Below the pieces are notes generated by a model. It made no database searches and was not told the DNA's origin. It was given only the letters and a program-made list of their open reading frames with translations. This document shows, in pieces, positions 22,170 through 35,100 of a stretch of DNA of 64,000 nucleotides (positions are counted from its first letter, which is position 1; the number at the start of each line of letters is the position of its first letter). Source of the stretch: Erythroxylum novogranatense. Lineage: Eukaryota > Streptophyta > Magnoliopsida > Malpighiales > Erythroxylaceae. The stretch is taken from assembly GCA_029891385.1 (NCBI GenBank), contig CM057233.1, positions 48,624,063 to 48,688,062 on the forward strand, written 5' to 3'. Position numbers and translations under genes: made by a program.

Positions 22170-23580
22170 TTTTATAGTGATAGCAGGGTTGGACGAGGAA
22201 GGGGAAGGCATCGCAACGTGAGACCTTTGCGACCCGAGCTAGAGGAACATAGTGTAAAAGCTGTCTCAGAACCAGCGATAACTAGCTCTTCGACTCATAG
22301 GCAGTCTCACACCGTAGCATCACTAGTAATAGCGCAGCCGGATTTACCACCGGTGTCGAAAGAAGTTCTGCAGCAGGTGATGACATGGTGGGCACAGTAC
22401 ACTACGCAGCAGCAGCCTGGGGCTAGAGCGCCACAAATGCCACCACATGTACCGCCACCACCACAGCCAGTAGCGGTACCTAGTCATACACCAGGGCCAA
22501 ACCCGATGCTTGAAATTTTGGGTTATATCAAAGAAGCAAGGAACCTTGGGTGTAGTACTTTTGATGGGCGCGGTGGTGTTACAGAGGCCAAATCCTGGAT
22601 GAGGCGAACCACAGAGACATTCCATGATATGGGAATGCCTGATGAGATGAAGTTGAAGGTTGTCATTCGATTGTTGGAAGGTGACGCTAGAGTTTGGTGG
22701 GAAAATGTCCAAGGAAGCTACCATAATCAGATGACTTGGAGAGATTTTATCAGTGAGTTCAACGAACAATATTACACCAGATTTGATCGAGATCAAAAGA
22801 AGGTTGCCTTCTTTACACTGACACAAGGGAATAAATCGGTGCACGAGTTTGAGACAGAGTTGAGGGAGCTTTCCACTTATGTCCTTGAAAATGTGGCTGA
22901 TGAAGAGAATCTGTGTGTTTGGTTTGAGATGGGATTGCATTTGGCTATCTGGGAGAGGATGACGGTTACCTCAACCACTACATTCAAGGAAATGGTACAA
23001 TCGACTGAGAGAGATGAGAAGTTGGTGAAAGAGCGTGGGAGACAGTGGGAAGAAAGGAACCAAAAAAGAAAGGAAGGAGGTTCTTTCAGCCAGCATCCTA
23101 AGAGGAGCCGTGATAGTTCAGGTCCGGGTAGTATTGGAGATGTTACATCATCAACTGCCCACTTGCGGTTACCATGACCATGTGGTTAGAGCAGTGCCCC
23201 TACTACTAGCTCTGCTTCTCAATCTCGATCATATCAGTCTGAGCAGTGTAGAAACTATAGAAAGGTACATGCAGGCAGGTGAATAGAGCCGAGGAAGTAT
23301 TTTCAGTGTGGAGTAATAGGGCATCTAAGGAGAGATTGTCCACAACAGATTTGGACTTTGGCTCAGGAAAGAGATAGCTCAGTGCAGTTGATGAGACGTC
23401 GAGGGGAGATTGTCAAAGCAAGTGCTTAATCTTCTGGGTCTACATAGAGGACTGGTGTGGGTAGTAGTGCACCGCCAGTTAATCAACAACGTCCAGCTAC
23501 GCGAGCACAAACACGAGTTTATACAATGATAGAGGAGGACGTTTGAGAAAATCCTGACACGATTACAGGCATGTTCAGGA
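22170..23580 (+). pseudogene. gag: Element C gag
   Basis: Gypsy-type gag, the best preserved ORF of the window (open from 22170 to 23174). An N-terminal GRGRGRHRNVRP basic stretch is followed by a Pro-rich linker (near 22420-22490) and the retrotrans-gag core, with GDARVWWENV, FNEQYYTRFDRDQKKVAFF and KSVHEFETELRELSTYV. No ATG is left at the N-terminus; the stop before 22170 is TGA. After the stop at 23175 the same frame continues through further stops to a zinc knuckle at 23298-23339. This reads YFQCGVIGHLRRDC, so the first Cys of CCHC is Tyr. Gag would form the particle and bind the RNA; the stops rule out a full product. Confidence 0.88.
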
Positions 23581-23817
23581 TGAATATTTCTTTGTTTTGT
23601 ATTGTTATATTTTAAGGCTTACTTGTATAGTATCGGTAAATTCTTAAATATTGTGAATGCTAACCTATAGTGTTATAAGGTGTTATGTGTGTTATGGGTA
23701 AAGATGTTAAAGTGTTGATCGACACTGGCGCGCAAAGATCTTTTGTCAGTATGACATTGTTAAGGATATTTGTCATCCCCTGGAGCCGTTAGATCCTCCT
23801 CTCATTGTGGTCACTCC
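23581..23817 (+). pseudogene. pol: Element C protease, first part
   Basis: The retropepsin active site DTGA lies at 23721-23732 in the reading KVLIDTGAQRSFVS, in the same frame as gag. An AT-rich stretch of about 105 bp with stops (23585-23690) separates it from the end of gag and looks like a small insertion. The protease is then cut by element B after the duplicated ACTCC (23813-23817) and resumes at 37301. Confidence 0.8.
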
Positions 23818-25207
23818 TGTTGGACCCCGAACTTTTCTTGAAAATTAGAATTATTAAATAAAATTAAATGAGAAATTAGTGGTGATTTATCCTTGTGCAA
23901 AGAAAAAGAAAAATGAGAGTTCATGAATTTGCATGATATACAAGATTGCGTAGTGAATGTAGTAAGTTGTGTTTAATGTTTTATTTGGGTAATGTTAATT
24001 AGAGCAATTGCAATGATATTTTGAGGTTAATGCATGAAATGGGTGTTTTGTATATGTATGTGTTATTGATGTTTTTGAGCTTTAATGGAATTGATATGAA
24101 AAGAATTGATTTTGGTTTTTGATGACTTTGAGATTTTGAGTAAATTTGTATGTGCTGTGAAATTTATAGTAAATGAGTTGATTTGAATGGATTTGAAAAG
24201 CAAGAAGTGAATACTGAGAGTGTGAAATTTTGGAGAATAGGAGGTCTGAAATTTTTGGGATGAATAGTAACAGTGTGAGTGTTTGATCTGAAAATTTTGT
24301 GAATTTTTTTGGGTTGATTTAGGTAGATTTTGATAAAATGATCTTCATGAAAGTTGTATCTTTTTTTTATAGCTTTCTATCGCTATAAAGTATGACATTT
24401 TTCGACATTGGAGTTGAAAGTTATGATTAATTGAAATTTGGATTTGCTTAGGTGATTTTTTTTAACAGGGCAGCCACAAATATGTGGAGATTTGACTTAG
24501 TTATAGGTAGATTTTGATTTTCAGTTCTCATGAAAGTTGTAGTTTTTCTTGATAGCTTTCTATTGCTATAAAGTATGACATTTTTCGATATCGGGGTTGA
24601 AAGTTATGATCTTTTGAATGTTTGGATGTTGTTCCAAAGATTATTTTGCTTTGTTTTTGAAAATGTCCATAAGGGTAGGTTCAAATTCTGGACTGATATG
24701 GTTTGAATTGGATCAAGTAGCCTTATTGAAAGTTATAGAGGAATTTCATAGCTTTTCAATGATGTATAATATGCCATTTTTAGATGTGGGAAGTGAAAGA
24801 TATAAATTGTTGAAGTTTGGATGTGGTTTAGGGTGAATTTATGGAGCAGAAAATTTGAAGTGAAATTTGACCTAGTTAGAAGTTGAAATTGCTTTTAAGT
24901 CCTCTTGAAAGTTGTAGATTGTGTTTTTATCTTTCCATTGATATAAAGTATGGAATTTTTGGACAATGAAATAGAAAGTTATGATTTTTAGAAGTTGTGT
25001 TGCTGTTTAGGGTGACATTTGTTGGACAATCATTTTGAAGTGAATTTTGACCCATATAGAGGCCAAATTTGTTTTTGAGTTCTTCATGGAAATTTTAGAG
25101 ATTTCTTTTCTCTTTCCATGGATACAAAATTAGAAAAATTTGGAGTTCTGAGTGAAAATTATACATTTTAGAATTTCAGATGAACAAAAGAAGAAAAAAA
25201 ATAGAAG

Positions 25208-25390
25208 TTTGGTGCGCTTGCGTGTGCCTCGCGGTTGCGAGGCGTTGCGACCCCGAGAGCTGCAATTTTGGCTAGTCTCGCGATCGCGTGGCGTCGTGAT
25301 CATGAGCATCACGTTGTTTCCCGCATCTCGCGACGGCAAACCGTCACGAGGATGAACTCGTCGCCTCGCAACCAACTCGCGTGGGCGACC
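25208..25390. other. CpG island in the 5' LTR of element B
   Basis: Rich in CGCGATCGCG-like and GTCGCCTCGC strings in an otherwise AT-rich LTR, just after the modules of about 180 bp. The matching island of the 3' LTR (30597-30705) is much shorter and different in detail, so this part varies quickly even between the two LTRs of one element. Confidence 0.82.
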
Positions 25391-26363
25391 TGACTGATTC
25401 CTATTCTTTTTTCCATAACTTTTCAATCCAACCTCCGATTGATCCGATGTTTGAAGCGTTAGATTCCTATGATTTTCTTATACCTCTAAATAAAAATTTG
25501 TAGGTTTTGAAATTAATTTGAAAAAGATTGATTGAATCAAAGTGAGAGGATTTGTTAAAAGAGCATGAGTTGGATATTTTTCTGAATATATTTCAGTATA
25601 TTGGTGATATCTCAACCTGTAGAGATCTAATTGAGTTGATTCTTACTTAAAACTAAACTAGAGACATGGATCTACAAGTTATTTCAAGGAATCGAATTTC
25701 AATTCAGTCTCTAAGATTTTCAATTTCTGAATCGAAGTTGGGTATATTGTTCAGTCTCGGATTAGTAAGAGCTGAAAGTGTTTTGGACATAACTTTTGCT
25801 CTAGTCATCTAAATGAGATGATTCTTGATTTAGATTAAACTAGAGATATAGGGCTACAAATTTCTGATGAAATTGAGTTTCAATTCAGTCTCTCAGAGTA
25901 TTAATGTTTGGATGGAATTCAAGCGCAGGAAAATATTTTAGTATAAGAACAGTCTGGAAATGTTTGGTGTATAACTTTTGGACTGCTGAATCAAATCGAA
26001 TGATGTTGGTGTCATTAGAAAATTGAGACAATGAGAAAACATTCTCTAGAAGGAAGTGTGAGCAATTTCCTTCAATTTGATGATTAGAAAAATTTCTTAA
26101 GTTAAGCATGACTTGATGAATTTTGAGGCCTTGTTATATTATATGATTTTGAGGAATTAATTAGCATGTTAATGTGATTAATTAGCATGTTAATGTAAGT
26201 AAGATCATATGACATGGATTAAATTGAATTAAAGAGCTAAGAATGCATGAGGGGCAAAATTGGAAGATCACTTAAGCATTAAGGTTTCAAGGCCTTTATG
26301 TAAGGGTAAAGTGGTCATTGCTCTTTCAGTAATGGCATTTTTGTAATTAAAGGATGGTCTTGC

Positions 26364-26373
26364 TTTTATAAGG
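26364..26373 (+). promoter_or_regulatory. TATA-like box, LTR B
   Basis: TTTTATAAGG followed by a purine-rich leader. The 3' LTR has CTATAAGG at 31682-31689. The position resembles the promoter of other Gypsy LTRs. Confidence 0.45.
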
Positions 26374-28506
26374 AAGGCAGTGCATGAAATTGAGAGAAAG
26401 AAAAGAACAAAAGAAAAGAAAAGAAAGAAGAGAAGAGTGTGTTCGGTGGTGGAAGGAGAGAAAAAAGAAAAAGGTTAGGGTTTGATTTTTCTTGGATTTC
26501 AAGAAGGATTTTTAAGTTGATTCGAGAGGGAAAAAAGAAAGAGGAGCATGAGAGCTTCCATTTGAGCCAAGAAATTTCTCTTTTGGTGAAAGATTAAGGT
26601 AAGAATAGGTTTGTGATTTGTTCGATTTATGAAAAGATTTTAGTTTAGATAGCTTAAGAGAAGTATGGGTTTAAGTTTTCTAAGATGAATTTTGGTGATT
26701 ATATGTTATGAATTGCTCAATTTTGGAATTCCTATTGATTTGAGATTTTGTCTTAAATGAAGGAAATTAAGAGAGGCCATGGGAGCAAGGAAAGAGGAGT
26801 GTGAACAAGTTTCAAGCATGGAAATAAGGTGGGTACCATGTTTATAATTTGAATTATGAGCCACTAATATGTTTTCGAAAAATCAAGAGGATAAAATGTT
26901 TTCAAATTCATTGTTTTTCGAATAATTTGATAAATTGCTACAATGGCTAAATTCATTGTTTTTGAATGATTTGATAAATGTCTACAATAGTTGCATTACT
27001 TGTTTTTGAATGATTAAGAATTTGCTATGTGAATTTGATTGAAATTATGAAATTGTGAATGGAAATGTGTTTGAAATATGACATGCGTATGAAAACTAAG
27101 CTTTTGAAATGTGCCTTTGGGCAATTCGATTTCAAGTGTGAAAATATGTTATGTGGGTTTGGTTAGGTCCCATAAAATGTCAAGTGTACTTGTCAAAAAG
27201 GCTTCTCCTGCCTGCCCGTTAGTGGCATTGGAGCTCCTTTGAGGACTCCCATAAGTTCACGGCTACACAGGACCGCTATGCGGAAATGTGTAGTACGTTT
27301 TGTTTATAGACCAACCCAAACCATTCTGATGTGCTTATGTGCTCATGTGTGTTTATAAGTTTGATGCATACATGTTTTGAAATTGCTCATGAATTATTTG
27401 ATAAATTGAGAATTTTTTAGAAATAAGTATTTGATGATTTCTACTGTGAAATTACTATGAAATGGCAATGAGTTTTGAAAATAGTTTTTGTTTATTTTTC
27501 TGTTATAAGCATGTTACCCACGAGCTGTAAAGCTCACCCCCCTTTCATTCCCATCTCTAGGTAATGAGTAGGAGATCAGATGAAAGAAAGTGAAGACATT
27601 CGTTTGTTTATGTATAAGATGTGTTTTTAAGTTAGATTGTTGTAAGAATAAGATCTGAGACATATGTTAAGAATTTTGAGGTTTTTGTTTCTTTTGTATT
27701 TGCACTTTTGATATTGGTGATGTAACATGGCTTGGAATGCCATTAAAGTTTGTAAGCATTTATTTTAGGAAGTTAATGAGATATGGATTTGAAAGATAAA
27801 TTTGTGTATGAGATATGGATTTGTGTATGGTTTTGAAATATGAACTTGTGTATGGATATGTCATATGAATTTGTATATGGATGAGATGATTTGAATTCGA
27901 ATGTAAGGTATCGGAAGAAGTTTTCCATTTAAGTTGTTGAGTTTTGTATATAAATTGTGGGTATATATATGTGTGTGGGAGATTTTTATGGAAAAAGAAA
28001 GATAAGTGTTTTTTTAAAAGATGAGATATGAGATATGATTGAATTGGAGGAATCATATAAATTGAGGCTTGAGTGGGATTGATAAAGTCCATTTGGCAAT
28101 TGAAGTTGCTTTGAATGAGGGTGGATGAATCTCACATTTGAAATTGAAATTACTTTGAATGATATTGAAAAAAAAATTATACCGATTTGGATTGGTTTAG
28201 ACCAAGTGTGTCTTTACAGTTTCCAACGTTTTTCTAAAGTATGCATTTTTGGATGTCGGAGTTAAGAGTTTTGTCCTTAAGCGTTTTGTTTTCTTTGGTT
28301 CCTTAAGCTTTCAATTCCTTTGGTTTCCGCACGCGCTTTCAATTCCTTTGGTTTTCGATCCGAAGTTGGCCCACTTTCAGTTTTTGATTTCTTTCGTTTT
28401 CTTCCTCACGTGCTTTATTTGATTCCCCTTTTGATTTCTTTCGTTTTCGCCCACTTTGTTTTCGATTTATGATTCTGACGTTGGGTTCCAGAAACGGGTC
28501 CCAACA

Positions 28507-28826
28507 TAGATGGTATCAGAGCGCTAGTATTAGGATCTTATATGGGCACATGTGTATAAGTCATATGCACGAGTAATTGATAAGAGTTTGAATGGATAGA
28601 ATTGAATTATTGAGAATATGATAATGATGTGAATGTATTTTCATGAATTATTTGAAGAACCAAAATGGTTGTTTGATTAAGGTGACGAGTTATGATCGAT
28701 CATAAGAATGTGTTAATGGAATTGAGATCAGAATTTCATGATGATTATACTTCTACAATTTTGTTGAATTGATTTTGAATATACACATGTGGGTTGCAAT
28801 AAAGGACACTTGAAAGATGAGATGAA

Positions 28827-28860
<34 letters not shown>

Positions 28861-29182
28861 GTTCAAAGGGTTGAATTGAATGTTATTGGTCCATATTAAG
28901 GTTATTAAGAATTGGATCATTGAATTATGTAAATATGTTAAGAATTATTGCTATGATATGATAGTGGTGTTATTGACACAAGAAGTGAAAAATTGTGAGT
29001 AAGTTGAGATATATGTATGATGAGGAATTAGTTAAGAAAGTGATTGACTAAAATGGAAGAAATTATTTGTAAAAATAAGTTACTTGGGAGATGAAGGAAA
29101 AACATAAGACAACATCACCTTCACTTGTTTGGTTGCCTAGGTATGAATTTCGGGGACGAAATTTTTTTAAGAGGGGGAGAAT
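28507..29182 (+). other. Internal region of element B, 676 bp, non-coding
   Basis: PBS TGGTATCAGAGC at 28511-28522; PPT TAAGAGGGGGAGAAT ending at 29182, preceded by AATTTCGGGGACGAAAT. No ORF of note. A pure AT dinucleotide run lies at 28829-28857. This is far too short for gag-pol. Confidence 0.88.
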
Positions 29183-32100
29183 TGATGAACCCTGAACTTT
29201 TCTTGAAAATTAGAATTATTAAATAAAATTAAAAGAGAAATTAGTGGTGATTTATCCTTGTGCAAAGAAAAAAAATGAGAGTTCATGAATTTGCATGATA
29301 TACAGGATTGTGCAGTGAATGTAGTAAGTTGTGTTTAATGTTTTATTTGGGTAATGTTAATTGGAGCAATTCCAATGATATTTTGAGGTTAATGCATTAA
29401 ATTGGTGTTTTGTGTATGTATGTGTTGTTGATGTTTTTGAGCTTTAATGGAATTAATATGAAAAGAATTGATTTTGGTTTTTGATGACTTTGAGATTTTG
29501 AGTAAATTTGTATGTGCTATGAAATTTATAGTAAATGAGTTGATTTGAATGGATTTGAAAAGCAAGAAATGAATACTGAGAGTGTGAAATTTTGGAGAAT
29601 AGGAGGTTTGAAATTTTTGGGATGAATAGTAACAGTGTGAGTGTTTGAGCTGAAACTTTTGTGAAATTTTTTGGGTTGACTTAGGTAGATTTTGATAAAA
29701 TGATCTGCATGAAAGTTGTATCTTTTTTTGATAGCTTTCTATTGCTATAAAGTATGACATTTTTTGACATTGGAGTTGAAAGTTATGATTAACTGAAATT
29801 TGGATTTGCTTAGGTGATTTTTTTTAACAGGGCAGCCACAAATATATGGAGATTTGACTTAGTTATAGGTAGATTTTGATTTTCAGTTCTCATAAAATTT
29901 GTAGTTTTTCTTGATAGCTTTCTATCGCTATAAAGTATGACATTTTTAGATATCGAGGTTGAAAGTTATGATCTTTTGAATGTTTGGATGTTGTTCCAAA
30001 GATTATTTTGCTTTGTTTTTTAAAATGTCCATAAAGGTAGGTTTTGTGGATGCTGTAATTTGAGGCAAATTCTGGACTGATATGGTTTGAATTAGATCAA
30101 GTAGCCTTATTGAAAGTTATAGAAGAATTTCATAACTTTTCAATGATGTATAATATGCCATTTTTTTATGTGAGAAGTGAAAGATATGAATTGTTGAAGT
30201 TTGGATGTGGTTTAGGGTGAATTTATGGAGCAGAAAATTTGAAGTGAAATTTGACCTAGTTAGAAGTTGAAATTGCTTTTAAGTCCTCTTGAAAGTTGTA
30301 GATTGTGTTTTTATCTTTCCATTGATATAAAGTATGGAATTTTTGGACAATGAAATAGAAAGTTATGATTTTTAGAAGTTGTGTTGCTGTTTAGGGTGAC
30401 ATTTATTGGACAGTCATTTTGAAGTGAATTTTGACCCATATAGAGGCCAAATTTGTTTTTGAGTTCTTCATGGAAATTTTAGAGATTTCTTTTCTCTTTC
30501 CATGGATACCAAATTTGAAAATTTTGGAGTTCTAAGTGAAAAATTATGCATTTTAGAATTTCAGATGAACAAAAGAAAAAAAAAATTAAAAGTTTGTTCC
30601 AACGTGCTTGCGAGTGCGACCGCGTCACTCTCGCGATCGCGAACGCCACGTTGTTTGCCGATCTCGCGACGGCAACGCGTCGCGAGGGCGCTCGCAAAGG
30701 TGACCTACCCTCTTCCTATTCTTTTCGTCATAACTTTTCCGTCTGACCTCCGATTGACCCGATTTTTAAAGCGTTGGATTCCTAAGAGATTCATCTAACT
30801 CTAAATAAAAATTTGTACGTTTTTATATTAATTTGAAAAATATTGATTGAATCAAAGTGAGGGGATTGGTTAAAAGAGTATGAGTTGGATATTTTTCTGA
30901 ACATGTTTCAGTATTTTGGCAATATCTCGATATGTAGAGATCCAGTTGAGTTGATTCTTTCTTAAAAATAAACTAGAGACATGGATATACAAGTTATCTG
31001 AAGGAATCAAATTTTAATTCAGTCCCTAAAATTTTCAATTTCTAAATCGAATTTGGGTATAGTGTTTAGTTTTGGATTAGTAAGAGCTGAAAGCGTTTTT
31101 GCCATAACTTTTGCTCTAGTCATACAAATGAGATTATTCTTAATTTGGATTAAACTATAGATATAGGGCTACAAATGTTCTGATGAAATTGAGTTTCAAT
31201 TCTGTCTTTAGGAGAATCAATTTTTTGATGGAATTCAAGCGTAGGAAAATGTTTTAGTATAAGAACAATCCAAAAATGTTTGGTGTATAACTTTTGGAAT
31301 GTTGAATTAAATTGAATGATGTTGGTGTCATTAGAAAATTGAGACAATGAGAAAAAATTCTCTAGAAGGAAGTGTGAGCAAATTCATTCAATTTGATGAT
31401 TAGAAAAATTTCTTAAGTTAAACATGACTTAATGAATTTTGAGGCCTTGTTATATTATATGATTTTGAGGAATTAATTAGCATGTTAATGTGAGTAATTA
31501 GCATGTTAATGTAAGTAAGATCATATGACATGGATTAAATTGAATTAAAGAGTTAAGAATGCATGAGGGGCAAAATTGGAAGATCACTTAAGCATTAAGG
31601 TTTCAAGGCTTTTATGTAAGGGTAAAGTGGTCATTGCTCTTTCATTAATGACATTTTTGTAATTAAAGGATGGTCTTGCTTCTATAAGGAAGGCAATGCA
31701 CGAAATTGAGAGAAAGAAAAGAACAAAAGAAAAGAAAAGAAAGAAGAGAAGAGTGTGTTCGGTGGTGGAAGGAGAGAAAGAAGAAAAAAATTAGGGTTTG
31801 ATTTTTCTTGGATTTCAAGAAGGATTTTTAAGTTGATTCAAGAGGGAAAAAGAAAGAGGAGCATGAAAGCTTCCATTTGAGCCAAGAAGTTTCTCTTTTG
31901 GTGAAAGATTAAGGTAAGAATAGGTTTGTGATTTGTTGGATTTATGAAAAGATTTTAGTTTAGATAGCTTAAGAGAATTATGGGTTTAAGTTTTCTAAGA
32001 TGAATTTTGGTGATTATATGTTATGAATTGCTCAATTTTGGAATTCCTATTGATTTGAGATTTTGTCTTAAATGAAGGAAATTAAGAGAGGCCATGGGAG

Positions 32101-35100
32101 CAAGGAAAGAGGAGTGTGAACAAGTTTCAAGCATGGAAATAAGGTGGGTACCATGTTTATAATTTGAATTATGAGCCACTAATATGTTTTCGAAAAATCA
32201 AGAGGATAAAATTTTTCAAATTCATTGTTTTTCGAATAATTTGATAAATTGCTACAATGGCTAAATTCATTGTTTTTGAATGATTTGATAAATGTCTACA
32301 ATAGTTGCATTACTTGTTTTTGAATGATTAAGAATTTGCTATGTGAATTTGATTGAAATTGTGAATGGAAATGTGTTTGAAATATGACATGCATATGAAA
32401 ACTAAGTTTTTGAAATGTGCCTTTGGCCAATCCGATTTCAAGTGTGAAAATATGTTATGTTGGTTTGGTTAGGTCCCATAAGATATCAAGTGTACTTGTC
32501 AAAAAGGCTTCTCCCGCCTGCCTGTTAGTGGCATTGAAGCTCCTTTGAGGACTCCCATAAGTTCACGGCTACACAGAACCGCTATGCGAAAATGTGTAGT
32601 ACGTTCTGTTTCTGGACCAACCCAAACCATTTTGATGTGCTTATGTGCTCATATGTGTTTATACATTTGATACATACATGTTTTGAAATTGCTCATGAAT
32701 TATTTGATAAATTGAGAATTTTTGAGAAATAAGTATTTGATGATTTCTACTGTGAAATTACTATGAAATGGCAATGAGTTTTGAAAATGGTTTTTGTTTA
32801 TTTTTCTGTTATAAGCATCTTACCCACGGGCTGTAAAGCTCACTCCCCCTTTCATTCCCATCTCCAGGTAAAGAGCAGGAGATTAGATGAAAGAAAGTCA
32901 AGACATCCGTTTGTTTATGTATATGATGTGTTTTTAAGTTAGATTGTTGTAAGAATAAGATTTGAGACATATGTTAAGAATTTTGGGGTTTTTGTATCTT
33001 TTTTATTTGGACTTTTGATATTGGTTGTAACACTCCATTCCCGCATGACCCGAACCCGACATCGATGGTGATATCCGAGTTCGTGCCCCGCGAGGGTGGC
33101 GTGCTACATCACTCAGTCAAAACTCAATATAATTTTTTTTTCTTTAACACATACACACACATTATAATTTATGTGGAAAACAATTTACATAAACAATTCA
33201 ATGGCCTCGGGGCCCTTTCCATAAATACAATATCATTAGTACAAAAATTCAGAAAATAAAACACACTAATGCAGACGCGAACTGATCTCGACCCCTTCTC
33301 TACTTCATTAACCAGCAGATGTCATACGCCCATTGCCAAACAGGGTATTCTTCTGAGTCCTGAAAAATAATTGCAAATTTTGGGTGAGTTTTGCGAACTC
33401 ATTGAGGAACCATCATCGATGGTTCACTCAATTCATGCAACACATCGTTCCATATAACATATATTCACATTGTTGCATATTTAATCACATTGCACAATTT
33501 CACTTAAACATAGACCATTTATACATTTCACACGGTTAGACATACATAACCAATTGAATTCATAAACATCCATAATTCACATTCAGAAATACCACAGAAG
33601 CATAAGGCAGATTGCCTTTCGCCCAATCAAAGAAACTAAAAATCAGATATATATATGACATGCGCATGTAACACATTTGCATTTAATTTCGGTGTTGTGA
33701 CCGAGCGCCTAAACTGTCCCAATAAGGGCACATTAATCATTGAGCTAGAGGCTCTGAAACTGTCCCAATATGAGCACATTAATCGTTGAGCCAGAGGCTC
33801 TGAATCACTGAGAGCTCGAGGCCCAAATACGTTGAGCTTTAAGCTCTCGGTGGCTGCTTCGGTCACAACTATCAATTACCGATAATACATTATGCATGGA
33901 ATGCATATGTCAAAAATAAAACAGACCAACATCATAGTCTATCCCAAATTAACACATTCACATACATGGTTCACACTCAATCACTTTCAAATCATATAGC
34001 AAGTAGGGCACTCCTATGTCAGTATCTTCCAATACATTGGGCACCTTCGGCCTGGAATCAGTCATAAAGAAACGCGCCCTCGCAAGGTGCGAGCGATAGA
34101 CCAAAATTTTTTTTTTCCAATTTCCTTCTTTTTCCAAATTTCCAATTTTCACTAACTACCTTCTCCTCTTTCAAAACCCTTATCTATTTACACAAGTGTC
34201 TAAAAATTCCAAATTCGGTCTCGTTGGAAAGTTCTCAGAAAACCCAACAAATTTCATGAAGGGTACACAAATCAATTTCACCTCTACGAGTGTCAAAATT
34301 GCACTCAAAGACACTGCCAAATTACAAAATTGCCACAACAGTTCAGCACTTTTTAAAAAATCATAACTTTTTACCCCCGTAGCTAAAAATTCCAAATTTT
34401 ATGTCAATCAAAAGATAAAAACAAGGGCTACAACTTTCATGAACAAACTGAAAGCCAATTCCATCATTAAGCAACTCAATTTCTCAATCAAATCTTCAGC
34501 CTATCCAAATCATTTTCAAATATAACTCAATATTCCAAAATTCATAACTTTCCAACCCATTGTCGAAAAATTACATACTATATAGAAATAAAAATCTCAG
34601 ACAATATACTACAATTCTCAAGAAGAACTCCAAAGCAAAGTCCCATTCAAACTAGGTCAAATCCTCTCACTAAGGTGGCTGTCCTGTTAGGGTTTAAGAA
34701 ATCAGCATTTCACCTAAACCATAACAAAGTTTTACAAATTTATATCTAACAATCCTTACACTCAAAATTCGCATAAAATATGTCATTAGAAAGCAACAAC
34801 AATCCTCTACAATTTTTCATAAGGTCACTTAAGTCAATTTCCCCATTAACAGTCCCAAATAAATATCAGAACACAAACAGCCCAAAACCTATTCGCTTAG
34901 AGCATTGCACACCAAAGGCTGAATTACCACTTGAACATTAACAGACCATAACTTTCAATTTACAAATCGAAAAATATCATACTTAGTGGCGTTAGAAAGC
35001 TAACACAAAAATCTTCAACTTTCATGAAGACCAATTTCACAAATTCAACCCAAAGAAATCTAGGAAAATTCATCAAAGATTCAGGTCATCAAGCTCGAAA

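Larger units (their letters stand above)
23818..28506 (+). repeat. 5' LTR of element B
   Basis: 4.7 kb without a gene. It contains modules of about 180 bp marked by AAAGTTATGAT (about 24420, 24604, 24799, 24978, 25158), a CpG island (25208-25390), more diverged modules to about 26050, a TATA-like TTTTATAAGG (26364), a purine-rich leader (AGAAAAGAAAAGAAAG near 26410), and the end GGGTCCCAACA. It differs from the 3' LTR by scattered substitutions and small indels, a few percent by eye. Confidence 0.88.

Noticed and set aside
22344..22940. 198-codon ORF on the minus strand
   Set aside because: Antisense shadow of the element C gag.
27760..28092. 110-codon ORF repeated at 36548-36880
   Set aside because: Antisense reading of AT-rich LTR B sequence; present twice only because the LTR is present twice.
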